Part shown: positions 1 through 7,160 of the stretch, piece after piece
Position numbering within the stretch: position 1 is the stretch's first letter
Layout: the number at the start of each line of letters is the position of its first letter
Made by a program: the position numbers and the translations under genes
Origin: Cytophagaceae bacterium
GTDB taxonomy: Bacteria; Bacteroidota; Bacteroidia; Cytophagales; Spirosomataceae
Direction: 5' to 3'
Assembly: GCA_947471105.1 (NCBI GenBank)
Contig: CANIYB010000045.1
Span: 1 to 11,547, forward strand
DNA: 11,547 nt
Notes under the pieces: model-generated
Database searches by the model: none
What the model was told of the DNA's origin: nothing
What the model saw: only the letters and a program-made list of their open reading frames with translations

Positions 1-1522
1 ATTCTAAAGGAGTATAACCCCAAGGTTCATAGTAACTTGGGAAAACACCCAGGTGGCAACCGCGAACAAATTGGCCATAATCCAAACCAAATAATGGATT
101 TGTCGAGACTATGAAATCAGGGTGATAGACAATTTTTACTTTGTCGTCTGGGTTATTGGTTAATCCTGTTCGGGCCAGATTACGAATGATGTCGTCCTCA
201 TTTTTCAATAAATGAGTGACTACTTTCGGTTTTGTATTTGTCTTCCAGGTTTGAACGGTCCTGCGTAAACGCATCCGCCAATATTCGTCCACAAAATTAT
301 TTAAATCGGGAATTTGTAAGTCTTTGGAAGCTGCGGAGGCTTGAAATAATTTTTCGCCCACCGACTTTTCTATCGCCAAACAATTTTCCCTTATTTCATT
401 TAAGACGGCCCTAGATTGCAATACTTCGGGGTCTATGCTATGGTAGGGTTGTTTGGTAATGAAAAACATGACCACCGTTTTTTTAGAACCGGCGTCTTTC
501 AATTTCTGATTTAATATTTTAAGGGCATCCAAGGTCAGGTCGTATCCTTTGTTGGTATACTCAAACCTCCCCGAAGTAAATAGGTATAACGTTTGTTCTA
601 AGTCGAAGGGCTGATTTTGGAAAAAATGCCCCATGACAAAATCTGAAATACTTTCTTTGTATTTTGAATGAAGATTTTGATGCTCATGAAGCGCGGCAAA
701 TCGCTGAATATTTAAGCCATTGGGCAGTATCAATTCGGGAATTCGGCCTAAAAAGTATTGGCATTCTTTGGCGGTAATATCGGAAACCGTCGTCAATACA
801 TTTGCTTTTTGGGCAGCCGCTCTTTCGAAACTAACTTGGGCTTCTATTCCATAATGCTTGGACTCTTTTAACCAGTCGAACTGATCGATCACGTCGTAAA
901 AATTAGGGACATTTCCGGCTAAATAACGCCCTAGCATGGTTGCATGGGTCGTAAAGACGGTGGATATTTTTACTTTATCTTTTCGTAAATCAGGCAAACA
1001 AGTGGAGGCCATCCATTCATGAAAATGGACGATGATGTCTTTTTTTGATTTATTTTCGAGGGCTAATTCCGTGATGAATAGTCGGACCATTTCGCCAAAA
1101 GCGATCGTTTGATTCACTAATTCTTCAACCCCTAACGTTGATATGTTATGATTTTCCCAAATTCTCCCTTTGATTGCGTCGATTTGGTTATAAACAGAAT
1201 CAATATCAAATAAAATAATTTTGGGCTTTCCCGTGATGAGCCAATGGCCATAATATACTTTCAGGCCTTGCGATCTTAAGGTACGGATGGAATTGATGAG
1301 CGGCGAATCTTCCTCAGGTAATTCGAGTGGCTCAAATTCTGCAGCGGCTGTATGGGTGAAATAGGGTCCCAATAAGGCATAGTCATTGCCCCATTTTTCT
1401 ACCATAGAGGGCACTTTGGTTCGAATAACAGTGTAAATTCCACCTACTTGATTGCAAGTTTCCCAGGCTACCTCAAAGAGAAATTGTTTTTTACTAGCCG
1501 ATTTTTTAACGATTTTTTCCAC
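1..1522 (-). CDS. Glycogen synthase, GT3 (eukaryote-type) family, C-terminus cut by window edge
   Basis: This gene encodes a glycogen synthase that transfers glucose from UDP-glucose to the growing alpha-1,4-glucan in the cytoplasm. About 507 codons are visible with no stop; GT3 enzymes usually exceed 600 residues, so the C-terminal part lies beyond the edge. The N-terminal motif FEVAWETCNQVGGIYTVIRTK (residues 16-36) and the THATMLGRYL motif near residue 192 are typical of GT3. So is VRGCHLGVFPSYYEPWGYTPLE at the edge, which carries the E-x7-E pair of retaining catalysis (E499 and E507). The Arg-rich helix that binds glucose-6-phosphate in yeast and animal enzymes would be outside the window, so allosteric control cannot be judged. 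The start is GTG at 1522; no in-frame ATG lies between the preceding stop and this codon. It follows the glycosylasparaginase gene by 17 bp and is probably cotranscribed with it. Family assignment is firm; the exact start is less so. Confidence 0.93.
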   Translation of the reverse strand, partial: MEKIVKKSASKKQFLFEVAWETCNQVGGIYTVIRTKVPSMVEKWGNDYALLGPYFTHTAAAEFEPLELPEEDSPLINSIRTLRSQGLKVYYGHWLITGKPKIILFDIDSVYNQIDAIKGRIWENHNISTLGVEELVNQTIAFGEMVRLFITELALENKSKKDIIVHFHEWMASTCLPDLRKDKVKISTVFTTHATMLGRYLAGNVPNFYDVIDQFDWLKESKHYGIEAQVSFERAAAQKANVLTTVSDITAKECQYFLGRIPELILPNGLNIQRFAALHEHQNLHSKYKESISDFVMGHFFQNQPFDLEQTLYLFTSGRFEYTNKGYDLTLDALKILNQKLKDAGSKKTVVMFFITKQPYHSIDPEVLQSRAVLNEIRENCLAIEKSVGEKLFQASAASKDLQIPDLNNFVDEYWRMRLRRTVQTWKTNTKPKVVTHLLKNEDDIIRNLARTGLTNNPDDKVKIVYHPDFIVSTNPLFGLDYGQFVRGCHLGVFPSYYEPWGYTPLE

Positions 1523-1539
1523 GTAAAATTTTGAGTTTT

Positions 1540-2493
1540 CTAGGACATGTAGGAAGCACTTTCAATGACTTGAGTGATACCGTTTTTTGTGATGGTGAAA
1601 TTAAATCCTTTTTGAATAGAATAAGCACCATATTCCCCTTTTTTATTTAGCGCCAAATATCCTACTTGGAAATCCTGGTATTTATAACGCTTGACTATTC
1701 GCATGATGGCTTCTTCGCAGGCTTTTTGGGGAGACATTCCTTGCCTCATAAACTCGACAATCAAAAATGAACCCAAGGTTTTCATGACAAATTCGCCTAA
1801 ACCTGTGGCGCAGGCACCGCCGACTTCATCATCACAAAAGACCGCACCGCCGATAATAGGTGAGTCGCCAACACGCCCATGCATTTTATAGGCTAATCCA
1901 CTCGTAGAACAAGCTCCAGCTATTTCGCCCGCTTTCCCAATACCTAAAAGGCCGATGGTGTCATGATTTTCAATGTTGACGATGGGCTTATATTTAGATT
2001 CTTTTTTCCATTCTTCCCAGGCTTTTTTTGAGGCGGGTGTCAGGAGATTTTGTTTTTTAAATCCTTGACTTAGGGCAAATTGCAATGCACCGGCACCCGA
2101 AAGCATTACGTGAGGCGTTTTTTCCATCACGGCTCTTGCCACTGAAATGGGATGCATAATGCCTTCCAAAAATGTCACAGCCCCCGCATTTCCTAAGTGA
2201 TCCATGATGCAAGCATCTAAAGTTACGTGGCCATCCCGGTCGGGAAGTCCTCCATAACCTACGGATGTTTCGTTAGGATCTGCTTCTGGAACCCATGCTC
2301 CGGCTTCAACTCCATCTAAGGCGCGGCCTGTTTGCATCATTTTATCCCAACCGGATTTAGTGCCTTTTTCATTTTTCCATGTCGCTATGATGATGGGCTC
2401 AGTGGCAAATGTGCTTTGATCTAAGGATGGGCTTTTTAAGATTGTTGCGGAGCCAATAATTCCGGATGTTTGGAGGAATGTTCTTCTTTTCAA
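1540..2493 (-). CDS. N4-(beta-N-acetylglucosaminyl)-L-asparaginase (glycosylasparaginase), Tat-exported
   Basis: This is an Ntn hydrolase that splits the GlcNAc-Asn bond left from N-linked glycoproteins, giving aspartate and an aminosugar. The precursor has 317 residues. It opens with a twin-arginine signal (KRRTFLQ, residues 2-8) and a short hydrophobic stretch, so export to the periplasm through Tat is likely. Self-cleavage is expected in NHDTIG, between D178 and T179, which frees T179 as the N-terminal nucleophile. Other family landmarks are STSGLAYK (T197, matching the conserved Thr of the Elizabethkingia/Flavobacterium enzyme), GRVGDSP (R207 and D210, substrate carboxylate and amino contacts) and CATGLGE (T230-G231, oxyanion region). 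Length and motif order match the bacterial enzyme, and nothing looks truncated. It is the first gene of a unit with the glycogen synthase downstream and is divergent from a penicillin-acylase-family gene. Substrate specificity is inferred from family; a related asparaginase with altered preference cannot be excluded. Confidence 0.92.
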   Translation of the reverse strand: MKRRTFLQTSGIIGSATILKSPSLDQSTFATEPIIIATWKNEKGTKSGWDKMMQTGRALDGVEAGAWVPEADPNETSVGYGGLPDRDGHVTLDACIMDHLGNAGAVTFLEGIMHPISVARAVMEKTPHVMLSGAGALQFALSQGFKKQNLLTPASKKAWEEWKKESKYKPIVNIENHDTIGLLGIGKAGEIAGACSTSGLAYKMHGRVGDSPIIGGAVFCDDEVGGACATGLGEFVMKTLGSFLIVEFMRQGMSPQKACEEAIMRIVKRYKYQDFQVGYLALNKKGEYGAYSIQKGFNFTITKNGITQVIESASYMS

Positions 2494-2516
2494 GTTTTAA
2501 AATCTTTTAGGGATTA

Positions 2517-2549
2517 AAAATATAAATTATTTGGGCATTATGTCACAAA
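2517..2549 (-). promoter_or_regulatory. Possible promoter of the glycosylasparaginase gene
   Basis: On the minus strand a TTTG (2546-2549) lies 21 bp upstream of TATATTTT (2517-2524), which differs from the Bacteroidota -7 box TAnnTTTG only at the last base. It would place the start of transcription about 15-20 bp before the ATG at 2493. The spacer is very AT-rich, so chance matches are easy; this is a weak call. Confidence 0.28.
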
Positions 2550-2558
2550 TGTGTAAAA

Positions 2559-2588
2559 TTGTCTTTTTAAAATAAAATAAAATCTTTG
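2559..2588 (+). promoter_or_regulatory. Possible promoter of the penicillin-acylase-family gene
   Basis: TTG (2559-2561) is followed after 19 bp by AATCTTTG (2581-2588), one mismatch from the Bacteroidota -7 consensus TAnnTTTG. The distance to the ATG at 2621 leaves a leader of about 25 bases. No Shine-Dalgarno sequence precedes the ATG, which is usual for this phylum. The call is limited by the AT-richness of the spacer. Confidence 0.35.
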
Positions 2589-2620
2589 AATTTTTATTTA
2601 AATCTTTTGCATCATTTTTC

Positions 2621-5068
2621 ATGAAATACATTAAATCTATTTTCCCCCTCGTTTTTGCCATTGTTTGGACTTATGCCTTGCATAATTCATGGGGAACCCT
2701 TCCGCCTTTGGGTAAATTAATGAGTCCATTTCATGGATTTTGGGTGAATGCTGAGGCTCCGGAATCTTCTGAGTTAACCGAAGAAAATTTACAAATCCCA
2801 GGTTTGGAAAAAACCGTGACTGTGGTGTATGATGAAATGGGTATTCCTCATGTATTTGCGGAAAATGACCATGATTTATATGTAGCTCAGGGCTATTTAA
2901 CTGCCAAAGATCGTTTGTGGCAAATGGAATTTCAAACGCATTTTGCGGGAGGTAGAATTTCTGAGATTGTAGGGGAGAAGGGAATGGTTTCTGATCAGTT
3001 CCAACGAAGGATGGGGGCTGTTTATGGTGCGGAAAAATCTTTTGAGGGAATGAAAGAAGATCCGAAAGCGACTGAAACTTTACAAGCATATTCTGATGGG
3101 GTCAATGCCTACATTGAAAGTTTAACGGAACGGAACTATCCGTTGGAATATAAATTATTAAATTATGCGCCTGAAAAATGGACGCCGATCAAAAGTGCGC
3201 TTTTCTTAAAAAACATGTCTTTTGTGCTTGCTTCGGGGACGGATGATTTAAAGATGACGAATATACTTCGTAAATATGGAAAGGAAGTTGCCGAAAATTT
3301 ATTTCCCAATTACCCTTTTGTGGAAAGCCCGATTATTCCGGTGGGTACGCCTAGGGACTTCAAGCCAGTGCCTATTCCAGAAAGTCCCAGTGATTTTATT
3401 GGCCTAGGCAGTGCGATGAAAACCCCTGAAAAAGATCCTAATATTGGTTCTAATAACTGGGCGGTTTCAGGAAATAAAACGGTTTCTGGATTACCTATAC
3501 TGGCAAATGATCCGCACTTAACCTTGTCATTGCCTTCTATTTGGTACCAAATGCAATTAGTGGCTCCGGGGGTAAATGTATACGGATCTACGATGCCGGG
3601 AACGCCAAACGTCATTGTGGGTTTCAATAAAAATGTGGCTTGGGGTGTGACCAATGTAGGTTCTGATATTTTGGATTGGTATCAAGTTAAATTTAAGGAT
3701 GCATCTAAGGCAGAATATTGGCATGATGGGAAATGGAAGAAAACAACGTTGCGAATTGAAAAATTCAACATCAAAGGGAAGGCGAGTTTTGTGGACACGA
3801 TATTTTTTACGCATCACGGACCTGTGGTTTATTTAAGTCATGAAAAGCCTTTTAAATCTAATATCCCGGTGGGTCATGCATTGCGTTGGATTGCGCATGA
3901 AAAATCACAGGAGCTGACCACTTTTTATAAGTTGAATCGTGCGGCAAATTATGCCGATTATGCGCAGGCATTGACTTATTATTCTGCGCCAGCCCAAAAT
4001 TTTATTTTTGCTAGTAATCAGGGGGATATTGCTTTGTGGGTGAATGGAAAGTTCCCATTGAAATCGTATACTCAGGGAAAATATCTTTTGGATGGAACGG
4101 ATCCAAAGGCCGACTGGCAAGGATATATTCCACAATCTCATAATCCGCATGCTAAAAATCCTGTTCGTGGGTTTTTAAGTTCGGCTAATCAAAGTTCTGT
4201 AGATCCTACGTATCCTTATTATATGGGGTGGCAATATGCGCCTAGTGAGCGTGGCCGTCGAATTAATGAACGTTTAGAAGCGATGTCTAAAATTACGATG
4301 GATTCTTTGAGAGGCTTGCAGAATGATAATTTCAATATTAGAGCCCGAACTTTATTGCCTCTTTTGCTGGCCAAATTAAAGTCGCCGGCGGGAGGAGTTT
4401 ATGGCCAAGCGGTGAATGAATTACAGCGATGGAATTTACAAAACGCAGCGGATTCAAAAGGTGCTACTATATTCGAAAATTGGGTTTTGTTGTTGCATGA
4501 AGCTATTTGGGCAGATGATTTTTCAGCTGATGAAAATGTGCCGATGAATAGTCCTTCTATGGATCGAACGATTAAAATGATCCAAGACGAACCACAGTCG
4601 GCCTGGTGGGACAACGTAAAAACAAAGAATAAAAAGGAGAGTATGGAAGAAATTATTTCCGGTTCATTCAAGGCTTCCATTGATACATTGGTTAAAAAAC
4701 ATGGTCCACTGGGTTCTGAATGGGTTTGGTATAAGCATAAGCAAACTGGAATTAGGCATTTAATTCCGGGCATGGACGCATTAAGTAGGTTGAATATCCC
4801 TACGGGTGGGGGTGGAACGATTGTCAATGCAACTACAATGAAGACAGGTCCTTCTTGGAGGATGATTGTTGAACTTTCAAAGGAAGGAAGACCTAAAGCG
4901 CATGGAGTTTATCCAGGTGGTCAATCTGGAAATCCGGGTAGTACACATTATGATGATTTGATTGACACATGGGCTAAGGGTGAACTTAGGTCCTTATTAT
5001 ATTTAGAAAAACCTGAGGATGCAACGGGGCGTTTGCGTAAGAAAATTATATTATCATTAAAAAAATAG
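2621..5068 (+). CDS. Penicillin acylase family protein (peptidase family S45, Ntn hydrolase)
   Basis: This is an autoprocessing amidohydrolase of the penicillin/N-acyl-homoserine-lactone acylase family, 815 residues, the usual length for the precursor. A hydrophobic stretch at residues 5-21 is a signal peptide or membrane anchor, so the enzyme acts in the periplasm. The alpha chain covers roughly residues 25-260 (GIPHVFAEND and YVAQGYLTAKDRLWQMEF are family landmarks). The beta chain should begin at S277 in IGSNNWAVSG; cleavage before this serine exposes the nucleophile. NDPHL (296-300), GPVV (400-403) and FLSSANQ (518-524) follow. N523 is the likely counterpart of the oxyanion Asn of E. coli penicillin G acylase, and R544 in SERGRRI a likely counterpart of its conserved Arg; both are inferred by position. 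The natural substrate is unknown: acyl-homoserine lactones, N-acyl amino acids or lipopeptides are all possible. A small membrane-protein gene begins 2 bp after its stop, so the two are probably cotranscribed. Confidence 0.93.
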   Translation: MKYIKSIFPLVFAIVWTYALHNSWGTLPPLGKLMSPFHGFWVNAEAPESSELTEENLQIPGLEKTVTVVYDEMGIPHVFAENDHDLYVAQGYLTAKDRLWQMEFQTHFAGGRISEIVGEKGMVSDQFQRRMGAVYGAEKSFEGMKEDPKATETLQAYSDGVNAYIESLTERNYPLEYKLLNYAPEKWTPIKSALFLKNMSFVLASGTDDLKMTNILRKYGKEVAENLFPNYPFVESPIIPVGTPRDFKPVPIPESPSDFIGLGSAMKTPEKDPNIGSNNWAVSGNKTVSGLPILANDPHLTLSLPSIWYQMQLVAPGVNVYGSTMPGTPNVIVGFNKNVAWGVTNVGSDILDWYQVKFKDASKAEYWHDGKWKKTTLRIEKFNIKGKASFVDTIFFTHHGPVVYLSHEKPFKSNIPVGHALRWIAHEKSQELTTFYKLNRAANYADYAQALTYYSAPAQNFIFASNQGDIALWVNGKFPLKSYTQGKYLLDGTDPKADWQGYIPQSHNPHAKNPVRGFLSSANQSSVDPTYPYYMGWQYAPSERGRRINERLEAMSKITMDSLRGLQNDNFNIRARTLLPLLLAKLKSPAGGVYGQAVNELQRWNLQNAADSKGATIFENWVLLLHEAIWADDFSADENVPMNSPSMDRTIKMIQDEPQSAWWDNVKTKNKKESMEEIISGSFKASIDTLVKKHGPLGSEWVWYKHKQTGIRHLIPGMDALSRLNIPTGGGGTIVNATTMKTGPSWRMIVELSKEGRPKAHGVYPGGQSGNPGSTHYDDLIDTWAKGELRSLLYLEKPEDATGRLRKKIILSLKK

Positions 5069-5070
5069 GG

Positions 5071-5436
5071 ATGAAAAAGACGTTAAGTTTTTCGTATAAA
5101 TTAGCCATCGTTTTAGTTATGGTTGTTATTGGGACCATTTCTGGCCTATATTTACCTTGGTATGCTTTGGGTATTTTGTTTGCATTGTTGGCCTATATTC
5201 TCCGAATCCCAACGGGGAGCGCGTTTACTTTAGGCTTGGTGTCTGGCTTTTTATTATGGGCTATTTCGGCTTTTTGGATTGATGGCCAACATCCGAGTTC
5301 CTTGCCTGGAAGAATGGCACATTTATTTCCATTGGGTGGAAGTGTTGTCGGCCTTTATATCGTTACAGGAGTTTTGGGAGGTTTAACAGGCGGTTTGTGG
5401 GCATGGGCTGGCGCGAAATTACGATTCAACAAATAA
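5071..5436 (+). CDS. Small membrane protein with four predicted helices, function unknown
   Basis: I do not recognise this 121-residue protein. It has four hydrophobic stretches at about residues 10-28, 30-45, 49-70 and 87-113, and a short polar loop with DGQHPSSLPGR at 71-81. Glycine-rich packing motifs (GVLGGLTGGLW, 100-110) are visible in the last helix. The N-terminus is basic (MKK and a lysine at 10), which suggests a cytoplasmic N-terminus. The ATG comes 2 bp after the stop of the penicillin-acylase-family gene, so translation is probably coupled and the two proteins may be made together. Nothing in the sequence points to transport or enzyme activity. The open frame, start and tight spacing make it a credible gene. 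Confidence 0.8.
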   Translation: MKKTLSFSYKLAIVLVMVVIGTISGLYLPWYALGILFALLAYILRIPTGSAFTLGLVSGFLLWAISAFWIDGQHPSSLPGRMAHLFPLGGSVVGLYIVTGVLGGLTGGLWAWAGAKLRFNK

Positions 5437-5443
5437 ATTTTTA

Positions 5444-5475
5444 GGACAATCAAAATAGACCTTGTATATTTGTCC
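5444..5475 (+). promoter_or_regulatory. Promoter of the OmpH-like gene, with an inverted repeat around it
   Basis: TATATTTG at 5465-5472 is a perfect match to the Bacteroidota -7 box TAnnTTTG and lies 30 bp before the GTG start at 5503. The -33 element is poor (TTAGG near 5441-5445). A 6-bp inverted repeat, GGACAA (5444-5449) and TTGTCC (5470-5475), brackets the spacer between the two elements and overlaps the -7 box. It could be an operator, but six bases can also arise by chance. Confidence 0.55.
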
Positions 5476-5502
5476 CCGTTACCATTTTAAAAACGAATAC
5501 AC

Positions 5503-6087
5503 GTGAAAAATTTACCTTATGTTTGGCTGGGCATTTTAACTATTGCCATTGCATTTTTGTTTTTTAAGCCTGCAGGATCTGTTGGTTCAGGTTTAGGTGC
5601 TTCTACAGCTGATGGAAAAAGGATCGTTTTTGTTAATTCTGATTCATTATTAAATAATTATCAGTTTTATAAAGATGCTCAAAAAGAGTTTGAAAATAAA
5701 GGATACCGCTTGCAAGTTGACCTAGGTCAAAAAGAGCGTGCTCTTCAATCTGAATTGCAAGCTATTCAGCAACGTGCTTCTGCGATGACGCAAGCTGAGT
5801 TACAAGCGGCAGATATGACCTTGAAGAAAAAAGGATCTGAGTTGCAGCAATATAGCCAACAAAAGCAAGCCGAATTGGGGCAAGAGCAGGCAAAGAAAAA
5901 CGAGGAACTATACAATAACATTCGTGAGTATGTGGGTAAAGTGAATAAGGAGAATAAGTACGAATTTGTATTAGGATATTCGAAAATTGGCGGTGGAATT
6001 TTATTTGCGGATGAGTCGGTTGACGTAACCCAAAAAATGATTGAGGGTTTGAATAAAGAATATGCTGCTAAGAAAGGCGATAAATAG
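5503..6087 (+). CDS. OmpH/Skp-like periplasmic chaperone
   Basis: This 194-residue protein belongs to the OmpH (Skp) family, whose members hold unfolded outer-membrane proteins in the periplasm on their way to the BAM complex. A hydrophobic stretch at residues 6-21 followed by FKPAGSVGSG is a signal peptide or N-terminal anchor. The segment IVFVNSDSLLNNYQFYKDA (41-59) is the start of the family's core strand and helix. Residues 55-150 are rich in Gln, Glu, Lys and Ala and should form the long coiled-coil tentacle. The chain then returns with YEFVLGYSKIGGGILFADESVDVTQKMI (153-180), the C-terminal strands that close the trimer body in Skp. The start is GTG at 5503, placed after a good promoter box; no nearby ATG would keep the signal sequence. 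A strong terminator follows the stop. It may be a single-gene transcript. Confidence 0.88.
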   Translation: MKNLPYVWLGILTIAIAFLFFKPAGSVGSGLGASTADGKRIVFVNSDSLLNNYQFYKDAQKEFENKGYRLQVDLGQKERALQSELQAIQQRASAMTQAELQAADMTLKKKGSELQQYSQQKQAELGQEQAKKNEELYNNIREYVGKVNKENKYEFVLGYSKIGGGILFADESVDVTQKMIEGLNKEYAAKKGDK

Positions 6088-6104
6088 ATTTTAATTTTTA
6101 GAGG

Positions 6105-6136
6105 AGGCCACGCAGTTCGACTGTGTGGCTTTTTTT
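6105..6136 (+). terminator. Rho-independent terminator after the OmpH-like gene
   Basis: A 9-bp stem, GCCACGCAG (6107-6115) with CTGTGTGGC (6121-6129), contains one G-U pair and closes a five-base TTCGA loop. It is followed at once by seven T residues (6130-6136). The hairpin sits 17 bp after the OmpH stop and ends 12 bp before the smpB ATG, so smpB depends on read-through or on a start site I could not identify. Confidence 0.9.
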
Positions 6137-6148
6137 ATGTAAGAGAAA

Positions 6149-6610
6149 ATGGGAAAGGATAAGATTCTTAAGACGATTGAAATTAAAAACCGACGGGCTT
6201 CCTTTGAATATACATTCATTGATACGTTTACGGCGGGCATGGTTTTGATGGGCACTGAGATTAAGTGTATCCGCCAGGGAAAAGCTAATTTGACAGATTC
6301 CTATTGCTTATTTTTTCAAGGGGAATTGTTTGTTCGCAACATGCATATCTCTAAATATGATGAGGGAACTCATTTTAATCATGACCCGCTTCGAGATCGA
6401 AAATTGTTGTTATCGAAAAGGGAATTAGGGAAGTTGCAGAAGGAATTAAAGAATGTGGGTTTGACTATTATTCCTACTCGTTTATTTATTTCGGACAATG
6501 GCTATGCGAAATTGAATTTTGCTTTGGCCAAAGGAAAGAAGTCTTTTGATAAGCGGGATGACATCAAGGAGAAAGATGTGAAGCGCGAAATGGATCGTTC
6601 ACTTAGTTAG
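6149..6610 (+). CDS. smpB: SsrA-binding protein SmpB
   Basis: SmpB binds tmRNA and delivers it to ribosomes stalled on messages lacking a stop codon. There it mimics the anticodon stem of a tRNA and starts trans-translation. At 153 residues the protein is standard length. Recognised motifs are IKNRRASFEY (12-21), AGMVLMGTEIKCIRQGKANLTDSY (29-52, the OB-fold core that contacts the tmRNA elbow), HFNHDPLRDRKLLL (75-88) and AKGKKSFDKRDDIKEKDVKREMDR (127-150). The last is the C-terminal tail that enters the mRNA channel, with the DKR at 134-136. The start is the ATG at 6149, giving the usual short lead before the first strand. It lies directly after a terminator and its own promoter was not found. 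Its last 8 bp overlap the end of the opposing hemJ gene. No tmRNA gene is in the window. Confidence 0.97.
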   Translation: MGKDKILKTIEIKNRRASFEYTFIDTFTAGMVLMGTEIKCIRQGKANLTDSYCLFFQGELFVRNMHISKYDEGTHFNHDPLRDRKLLLSKRELGKLQKELKNVGLTIIPTRLFISDNGYAKLNFALAKGKKSFDKRDDIKEKDVKREMDRSLS

Positions 6611-7160
6611 ATTTCTCTCTAATTTTTTTTACGATTTTCACGGCTGACATGATAGCTATGGCGAAGGCAACAAAGCCCAAAAGTCCATATACCCAATCAA
6701 ACGTGTTTTTGGCTACTACGATAAACACGACTGCGACAAGCAATATGGTCGCAATTTCATTAAAGAGTCTTAATTGGTTTCCGGAAAGAATGAAATTTTG
6801 ATTTCTGAAGGAAATAATGAGGTGTCTACAATAGAAGTGATAGATCGTCACACAAACGACAAAGGTTAATTTCAGATGCAACCAGGGTTGTTGGCCAAAA
6901 GTATCCCACCAAACTAAGTAGATGAGTGAAATCCCTGAAATCCAGGTGAGCCAAAGGGCAGGTATCATGATGGCATTGAAAAGAATTTTCTCCATTTTTT
7001 CGAACTGTTTGGAAAGAATGGTTTTTTCCAATTCGGGTTTATCCTGAGCTTCAGCGTGGTAAACGAGTAAGCGGGGTAGGTAGAAAAGTCCAGCAAACCA
7101 TGAGGTGACAAGAATGATGTGCACCGACTTTAACGTTTGGTAGAGTGCTGCGTCGCTCAT
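6603..7160 (-). CDS. hemJ: Protoporphyrinogen IX oxidase HemJ (CopD-like membrane protein)
   Basis: HemJ is an integral membrane protein that oxidises protoporphyrinogen IX to protoporphyrin IX, the next-to-last step of heme synthesis in many bacteria lacking HemY or HemG. The 185 residues show helices at about 8-28, 60-83, 97-118, 134-151 and 155-177. Family landmarks are KSVHIILVTSWFAGLFYLPRLLVYHAEA (11-38, with H14 and the FYLPRL segment), QFEKMEKIL (52-60), WLHLKL (93-98, with H95 and K97), IYHFYCRHL (106-114) and RLFNEIATILLV (131-142), where the Asn-Glu pair is strongly conserved. Its ATG overlaps the TGA of the upstream glycosyltransferase as ATGA, so translation is likely coupled. It is the last gene of the tag-GT2-hemJ unit and ends inside the 3' end of smpB. 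The family call is firm; enzyme activity is known for homologues, not shown here. Confidence 0.9.
   Translation of the reverse strand: MSDAALYQTLKSVHIILVTSWFAGLFYLPRLLVYHAEAQDKPELEKTILSKQFEKMEKILFNAIMIPALWLTWISGISLIYLVWWDTFGQQPWLHLKLTFVVCVTIYHFYCRHLIISFRNQNFILSGNQLRLFNEIATILLVAVVFIVVAKNTFDWVYGLLGFVAFAIAIMSAVKIVKKIREKSN

Noticed and set aside
232..414. 60-codon plus-strand open frame
   Set aside because: It lies antisense inside the glycogen synthase gene, whose GT3 motifs continue uninterrupted on the other strand.
2541..2555. CACA-AA-TGTG dyad in the divergent spacer as an operator
   Set aside because: Four-base arms in an AT-rich spacer are too short to support a binding site.
2637..4827. 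Minus-strand open frames of 80-150 codons within the penicillin-acylase-family gene
   Set aside because: They are antisense to a well-supported 815-residue protein, and their sequences look like shadow translations rich in His, Pro and Ser.
6088..6148. A tmRNA gene or small RNA next to smpB
   Set aside because: The only structure is a 9-bp hairpin with a T-tract; there is no tag-encoding frame or tRNA-like ends.
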